The translations under genes were made by a program, and so were the position numbers. Under the pieces are notes generated by a model that made no database searches, was not told the origin of the DNA, and saw nothing but the letters and a program-made list of their open reading frames with translations. Shown here in pieces: positions 59,031 through 64,000 of a DNA stretch of 64,000 bases (the stretch's first letter is position 1; each line of letters opens with the position of its first letter). This DNA comes from Rhodamnia argentea (lineage: Eukaryota > Streptophyta > Magnoliopsida > Myrtales > Myrtaceae), in NCBI RefSeq assembly GCF_020921035.1, contig NW_025955866.1:103840-167839 (forward strand), read 5' to 3'.

Positions 59031-59149
59031 AGGGGTGCAACACGAGGACTTCCCGGGAGGTCGCCCATCCTAGTACTACTCTCGCCCAAGCACGCTTAAC
59101 CCGGAGTTCGATGGGATCCGGTGCATTAGTCTTTGGTATGATCGCACCC
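59031..59149 (-). rRNA. 5S rRNA gene, copy 137
   Basis: 119 nt. CAAAGAC; nt 40-50 is 2 nt short. Confidence 0.93.
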
Positions 59150-59463
59150 GTTATGTTATGCATTGCAAATATATTTGTAATAAATGCCCTTCCCCTTCTT
59201 GCAAAATGTTCGAACTTTCTTTTTCCTGGTTTTCGTGCCCTGTTGCGTGATTACTTAACGGGATATTCCTTGGAAAGCGACAAACTAAGAAAAAAAATCC
59301 CCGTCGTCGAAATTCGCACGTAACTTTTGATCCCGGATGGACTCGCGGGGCCCGTAAGTACTTTTCGGAAAGCTCGTTCGAGCCGGTCCGCGATGGGCCC
59401 GTTATGCCTTCCGAGTGCATTTCCTGAGCCGTAAAAAAAATTAAAAAATATAAAACGAAAATG

Positions 59464-59581
59464 AGGGGTGCAACACGAGGACTTCCCGGGAGGTCACCCA
59501 TCCTAGTACTACTCTCGCCCAAGCACGCTTAACCGGAGTTCGATGGGATCCGGTGCATTAGTCTTTGGTATGATCGCACCC
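59464..59581 (-). rRNA. 5S rRNA gene, copy 138
   Basis: 118 nt. CAAAGAC; nt 40-50 is 3 nt short. Confidence 0.92.
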
Positions 59582-59890
59582 GTTATGTTATGCATTGCAA
59601 ATATATTTGTAATAAATGCCCTTCCCCTTCTTGCAAAATGTTCGAACTTTCTTTTTCCTGGTTTTCGTGCCCGTTGCGTGATTACTTAGCGGGATATTCC
59701 TTGGAAGCGACAAACTAAGAAAAAAATCCCCGTCGATCGAAATTCGCACGTAACTTTTGATCCGGATGGACTCGCGGGGCCCGTAAGTACTTTTCGGAAG
59801 CTCGTTCGAGCCGGTCCGCGATGGGCCCGTTATGCCTTCCGAGTGCATTTCCTGAGCCGTAAAAAAATTAAAAAATATAAAACGAAAATG

Positions 59891-60009
59891 AGGGGTGCAA
59901 CGCGAGGACTTCCCGGGAGGTCGCCCATCCTAGTACTACTCTCGCCCAAGCACGCTTAACCCGGGTTCGATGGGATCCGGTGCATTAGTCTTTGGTATGA
60001 TCGCTACCC
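59891..60009 (-). rRNA. 5S rRNA gene, copy 139
   Basis: 119 nt. 5' end reads GGGTAGCG; CAAAGAC; nt 40-50 is 3 nt short (CGAACCCGGG). Confidence 0.91.
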
Positions 60010-60320
60010 GTTATGTTATGCATTGCAAATATATTTGTAATAAATGCCCTTCCCCTTCTTGCAAAATGTTCGAACTTTCTTTTTTCCTGGTTTTCGTGCC
60101 TGTTGCGTGATTACTTAACGGGATATTCCTTGGAAAGCGACAAACTAAGAAAAAAAATCCCCGTCGATCGAAATTCGCGCGTAACTTTTGATCCGGATGG
60201 ACTCACGGGGCCGTAAGTACTTTTCGGAAGCTCGTTCGAGCCGGTCGCGATGGGCCCGTTATGCCTTCCCGAGTGCATTTCCTGAGCCGTAAAAAAATTA
60301 AAAAATATAAAACGAAAATG

Positions 60321-60440
60321 AGGGGTGCAACACGAGGACTTCCCGGGAGGTCACCCATCCTAGTACTACTCTCGCCCAAGCACGCTTAACCGGAGTTCGA
60401 TGGGATCCGGTGCATTAGTCTTTGGTATGATCGCTTACCC
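60321..60440 (-). rRNA. 5S rRNA gene, copy 140
   Basis: 120 nt. 5' end reads GGGTAAGCG; CAAAGAC; nt 40-50 is 3 nt short. Confidence 0.91.
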
Positions 60441-60752
60441 GTTATGTTATGCATTGCAAATATATTTGTAATAAATGCCCTTCCCCTTCTTGCAAAATGT
60501 TCGAACTTTCTTTTTCCTGGTTTTCGTGCCCTGTTGCGTGATTACTTAACGGGATATTCCTTGGAAGCGACAAACTAAAGAAAAAAATCCCCGTCGATCG
60601 AAATTCGCGCGTAACTTTTGATCCGGATGGACTCGCGGGGCCGTAAGTACTTTTCGGAAGCTCGTTCGAACCGGTCCGCGATGGGCCCCGTTATGCCTTC
60701 CCGAGTGCATTTCCTGGCCGTAAAAAAAATTAAAAAATATAAAACGAAAATG

Positions 60753-60869
60753 AGGGGTGCAACACGAGGACTTCCCGGGAGGTCGCCCATCCTAGTACTA
60801 CTCTCGCCCAAGCACGCTTAACCGGGTTCGATGGGATCCGGTGCATTAGTCTTTGGTATGATCGCACCC
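60753..60869 (-). rRNA. 5S rRNA gene, copy 141
   Basis: 117 nt. CAAAGAC; nt 40-50 is 4 nt short. Confidence 0.91.
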
Positions 60870-61182
60870 GTTATGTTATGCATTGCAAATATATTTGTAA
60901 TAAATGCCCTTCCCCTTCTTGCAAAATGTTCGAACTTTCTTTTTTCCTGGTTTTCGTGCCTGTTGCGTGATTACTTAACGGGATATTCCTTGGAAGCGAC
61001 AAACTAAGAAAAAAAATCCCCGTCGATCGAAATTCGCGCGTAACTTTTGATCCGGATGGACTCACGGGGCCCGTAAGTACTTTTCGGAAGCTCGTTCGAG
61101 CCGGTCACGATGGGCCCGTTATGCCTTCCCGAGTGCATTTCCTGAGCCAGTAAAAAAAATTAAAAAATATAAAACGAAAATG

Positions 61183-61302
61183 AGGGGTGCAACACGAGGA
61201 CTTCCCGGGGAGGTCGCCCATCCTAGTACTACTCTCGCCCAAGCACGCTTAACCGGAGTTCGATGGGATCCGGTGCATTAGTCTTTGGTATGATCGCTAC
61301 CC
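61183..61302 (-). rRNA. 5S rRNA gene, copy 142
   Basis: 120 nt. 5' end reads GGGTAGCG; CAAAGAC; nt 40-50 is 3 nt short; extra C. Confidence 0.91.
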
Positions 61303-61612
61303 GTTATGTTATGCATTGCAAATATATTTGTAATAAATGCCCTTCCCCTTCTTGCAAAATGTTCGAACTTTCTTTTTTCCTGGTTTTCGTGCCTGTTGCG
61401 TGATTACTTAACGGGATATTCCTTGGAAGCGACAAACTAAGAAAAAAATCCCCGTCGTCGAAATTCGCGCGTAACTTTTGATCCCGGATGGACTCACGGG
61501 GCCGTAAGTACTTTTCGGAAGCTCGTTCGAGCCGGTCCGCGATGGGCCCGTTATGCCTTCCGAGTGCATTTCCTGAGCCGTAAAAAAAATTAAAAAATAT
61601 AAAACGAAAATG

Positions 61613-61732
61613 AGGGGTGCAACACGAGGACTTCCCGGAGGTCGCCCATCCTAGTACTACTCTCGCCCAAGCACGCTTAACCCGGAGTTCGATGGGATCC
61701 GGTGCATTAGTCTTTGGTATGATCGCCCCTTT
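61613..61732 (-). rRNA. 5S rRNA gene, copy 143 (altered start site)
   Basis: 120 nt as aligned. The 5' end reads AAAGGGGCGATC, so the expected GGG start and the T4 are disturbed; the C box ends CTCCGGG; CAAAGAC; nt 40-50 is 2 nt short. The exact 5' end is uncertain by 3 nt. Confidence 0.87.
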
Positions 61733-62040
61733 GTTATGTTATGCATTGCAAATATATTTGTAATAAATGCCCTTCCCCTTCTTGCAAAATGTTCGAACTT
61801 TCTTTTTCCTGGTTTTCGTGCCCTGTTGCGTGATTACTTAACGGGATATTCCTTGGAAGCGACAAACTAAGAAAAAAATCCCGTCGATCGAAATTCGCGC
61901 GTAACTTTTGATCCGGATGGACTCGCGGGGCCCGTAAGTACTTTTCGGAGCTCGTTCGAGCCGGTCCGCGATGGGCCCGTTATGCCTTCGAGTGCATTTC
62001 CTGAGCCGTAAAAAAAATTAAAAAATATAAAACGAAAATG

Positions 62041-62162
62041 AGGGGTGCAACACGAGGACTTCCCGGGAGGTCGCCCATCCTAGTACTACTCTCGCCCAAG
62101 CACGCTTAACCCGGAGTTACGATGGGATCCGGTGCATTAGTCTTTGGTATGATCGCTTACCC
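62041..62162 (-). rRNA. 5S rRNA gene, copy 144
   Basis: 122 nt. 5' end reads GGGTAAGCG; CAAAGAC; nt 40-50 rewritten as CGTAACTCCGGG. Confidence 0.9.
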
Positions 62163-62473
62163 GTTATGTTATGCATTGCAAATATATTTGTAATAAATGC
62201 CCTTCCCCTTCTTGCAAAATGTTCGAACTTTCTTTTTCCTGGTTTTTCGTGCCGCGTTGCGTGATTACTTAACGGGATATTCCTTGGAAGCGACAAACTA
62301 AAGAAAAAAATCCCCGTCGATCGAAATTCGCACGTAACTTTTGATCCGGATGGACTCACGGGGCCCGTAAGTACTTTTCGGAGCTCGTTCGAACCGGTCC
62401 GCGATGGGCCCGTTATGCCCTTCGAGTGCATTTCCTGAGCCGTAAAAAAATTAAAAAATATAAAACGAAAATG

Positions 62474-62589
62474 AGGGGTGCGACACGAGGACTTCCCGGA
62501 GGTCACCCATCCTAGTACTACTCTCGCCCAAGCACGCTAACCGGAGTTCGATGGGATCCGGTGCATTAGTCTTTGGTATGATCGCACCC
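62474..62589 (-). rRNA. 5S rRNA gene, copy 145
   Basis: 116 nt. Same set of changes as copy 73: CTCCGGG, TTAG in the A box, nt 40-50 short by 3, CAAAGAC. It also has GTGTCGC near the 3' end. Confidence 0.9.
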
Positions 62590-62902
62590 GTTATGTTATG
62601 CATTGCAAATATATTTGTAATAAATGCCCTTCCCCTTCTTGCAAAATGTTCGAACTTTCTTTTTCCTGGTTTTTCGTGCCCCGTTGCGTGATTACTTAGC
62701 GGGATATTCCTTGGAAAGCGACAAACTAAGAAAAAAATCCCCGTCGATCGAAATTCGCACGTAACTTTTGATCCGGATGGACTCCACGGGGCCCGTAAGT
62801 ACTTTTCGGAAGCTCGTTCGAACCGGTCACGATGGGCCCGTTATGCCTTCCCGAGTGCATTTCCTGGCCGTAAAAAAAATTAAAAAATATAAAACGAAAA
62901 TG

Positions 62903-63020
62903 AGGGGTGCAACACGAGGACTTCCCGGGAGGTCGCCCATCCTAGTACTACTCTCGCCCAAGCACGCTTAACCGGAGTTCGATGGGATCCGGTGCATTAG
63001 TCTTTGGTATGATCGCACCC
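62903..63020 (-). rRNA. 5S rRNA gene, copy 146
   Basis: 118 nt. CAAAGAC; nt 40-50 is 3 nt short. Confidence 0.92.
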
Positions 63021-63330
63021 GTTATGTTATGCATTGCAAATATATTTGTAATAAATGCCCTTCCCCTTCTTGCAAAATGTTCGAACTTTCTTTTTTCCTG
63101 GTTTTTCGTGCCTGTTGCGTGATTACTTAGCGGGATATTCCTTGGAAACGACAAACTAAGAAAAAAATCCCCGTCGATCGAAATTCGCGCGTAACTTTTG
63201 ATCCGGATGGACTCACGGGGCCCGTAAGTACTTTTCGGAAGCTCGTTCGAACGGTCCGCGATGGGCCCGTTATGCCTTCCCGAGTGCATTTCCTGGCCGT
63301 AAAAAAATTAAAAAATATAAAACGAAAATG

Positions 63331-63448
63331 AGGGGTGCAACACGAGGACTTCCCGGGAGGTCACCCATCCTAGTACTACTCTCGCCCAAGCACGCTTAAC
63401 CGGAGTTCGATGGGATCCGGTGCATTAGTCTTTGGTATGATCGCTCCC
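63331..63448 (-). rRNA. 5S rRNA gene, copy 147
   Basis: 118 nt. 5' end reads GGGAGCG; CAAAGAC; nt 40-50 is 3 nt short. Confidence 0.91.
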
Positions 63449-63763
63449 GTTATGTTATGCATTGCAAATATATTTGTAATAAATGCCCTTCCCCTTCTTG
63501 CAAAATGTTCGAACTTTCTTTTTCCTGGTTTTCGTGCCCTGTTGCGTGATTACTTAGCGGGATATTCCTTGGAAGCGACAAACTAAGAGAAAAAATCCCC
63601 GTCGATCGAAATTCGCACGTAACTTTTGATCCCGGATGGACTCACGGGGCCCGTAAGTACTTTTCGGAAAGCTCGTTCGAACCGGTCGCGATGGGCCCGT
63701 TATGCCTTCCCGAGTGCATTTCCTGAGCCGTAAAAAAAAATTAAAAAATATAAAACGAAAATG

Positions 63764-63882
63764 AGGGGTGCAACACGAGGACTTCCCGGGAGGTCACCCA
63801 TCCTAGTACTACTCTCGCCCAAGCACGCTTAACCGGAGTTCGATGGGATCCGGTGCATTAGTCCTGGTATGATCGCTTACCC
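63764..63882 (-). rRNA. 5S rRNA gene, copy 148
   Basis: 119 nt. 5' end reads GGGTAAGCG; nt 15-20 is CAGGAC, a third form close to the expected CAGCAC; nt 40-50 is 3 nt short. The array continues past the window edge. Confidence 0.91.
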
Positions 63883-64000
63883 GTTATGTTATGCATTGCA
63901 AATATATTTGTAATAAATGCCCTTCCCCTTCTTGCAAAATGTTCGAACTTTCTTTTTCCTGGTTTTCGTGCCCTGTTGCGTGATTACTTAACGGGATATT

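Larger units (their letters stand above)
1..64000 (-). repeat. Tandem 5S rDNA array (about 148.5 units of about 432 bp)
   Basis: The whole window is a direct, same-orientation repeat of one unit: a 5S rRNA gene on the minus strand and a spacer of about 313 bp. Units average about 432.7 bp in the left 25 kb and about 430.7 bp further right. Every unit has a GGATCC site at about nt 30-35 of the gene. In the copy entries, positions are numbered in the sense of the RNA against the expected 120-nt plant 5S. 'Nt 15-20' is expected as CAGCAC and is often CAAAGAC (1 nt longer). 'Nt 40-50' is expected as AGAACTCCGAA and is usually 2-4 nt short because the A at 40 and the AA at 49-50 are lost or changed. 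'Extra C' means CTCCCCGGG instead of CTCCCGGG at the end of the C box. The 5' end is expected as GGGTGCGATC and the 3' end as GCACCCCT. No edge of the array lies in the window. Confidence 0.99.
30739..64000 (-). repeat. Array block E, right spacer subtype
   Basis: All spacers read GTCGATCG or a close derivative such as GTCGTCG at about 46828, 48983, 59303 and 61453. A later change, TTTCTTGAG to TTTCCTGAG or TTTCCTGGCC, appears at about 36175 and is nearly fixed after 38.7 kb. Units are about 2 bp shorter than on the left. Confidence 0.85.

Noticed and set aside
36-63289. About 150 open reading frames of 60-166 codons, many starting MGESSTRMGDLPG or MSPSGSK.
   Set aside because: They are translations of the 5S gene and its spacer in various frames, repeated at the unit period; frames break and shift with one-base indels and no copy shows codon-level conservation. 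The longest, 8629..9129, simply runs across more than one unit.
1-64000. CRISPR-like regular repeat array.
   Set aside because: The period is about 432 bp, the sequence between conserved parts is the same in all units, and the conserved part is a plant 5S rRNA gene.
1-64000. 5S-derived SINE family or generic satellite.
   Set aside because: Units are strictly tandem with full 5S genes, intact upstream elements and terminators. There are no A-tails, no target-site duplications and no dispersed copies.

Overview
The window is one uninterrupted head-to-tail tandem array of 5S ribosomal RNA genes from a land plant, most likely a flowering plant. I find 148 complete copies plus one cut by the left edge, all transcribed leftward (minus strand), and nothing else: no protein gene, other RNA gene, transposon insertion, inversion or array edge. 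The mean unit is about 431.5 bp (gene starts from 340 to 63764 over 147 steps): a 116-122 bp gene and a spacer of about 313 bp. The plant assignment rests on the gene itself. Copies such as 11591..11710 and 14627..14746 match the plant 5S sequence over all 120 nt as I know it, and the upstream region has the plant arrangement of C at -1, GC at -12/-11 and an A/T-only TATA-like box at -27 to -18. I cannot name the species.

Layout by spacer type, using the bases after the conserved CCC at about two thirds of the unit (+ strand): 1-8251 ATGAATCG only; 8252-17779 ATGAATCG and GTGAATCG interleaved; 17780-25985 mostly GTGAATCG and GTGGATCG; 25986-30738 GTGGATCG and GTCGATCG interleaved; 30739-64000 GTCGATCG. 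Other spacer sites and the poly-T terminator change in the same left-to-right order, so the array is an ordered cline between two subtypes.

Each unit works alone: RNA polymerase III with TFIIIA, TFIIIC and TFIIIB would use the internal A box, intermediate element and C box plus the short upstream elements, and stop in the T-rich stretch after the gene. The RNA is the 5S component of the large ribosomal subunit. The main surprise is that most copies differ from the expected 5S sequence at a few fixed spots inside the gene, while the 70 bp directly upstream are unchanged in every unit I read. Only four copies (11591, 12462, 14627, 15059) have the full-length expected sequence at all these spots. 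This is either real decay of most of the array or systematic consensus error in the assembly. All variant tallies were made by eye. I see no new protein-based or defence-like system here.
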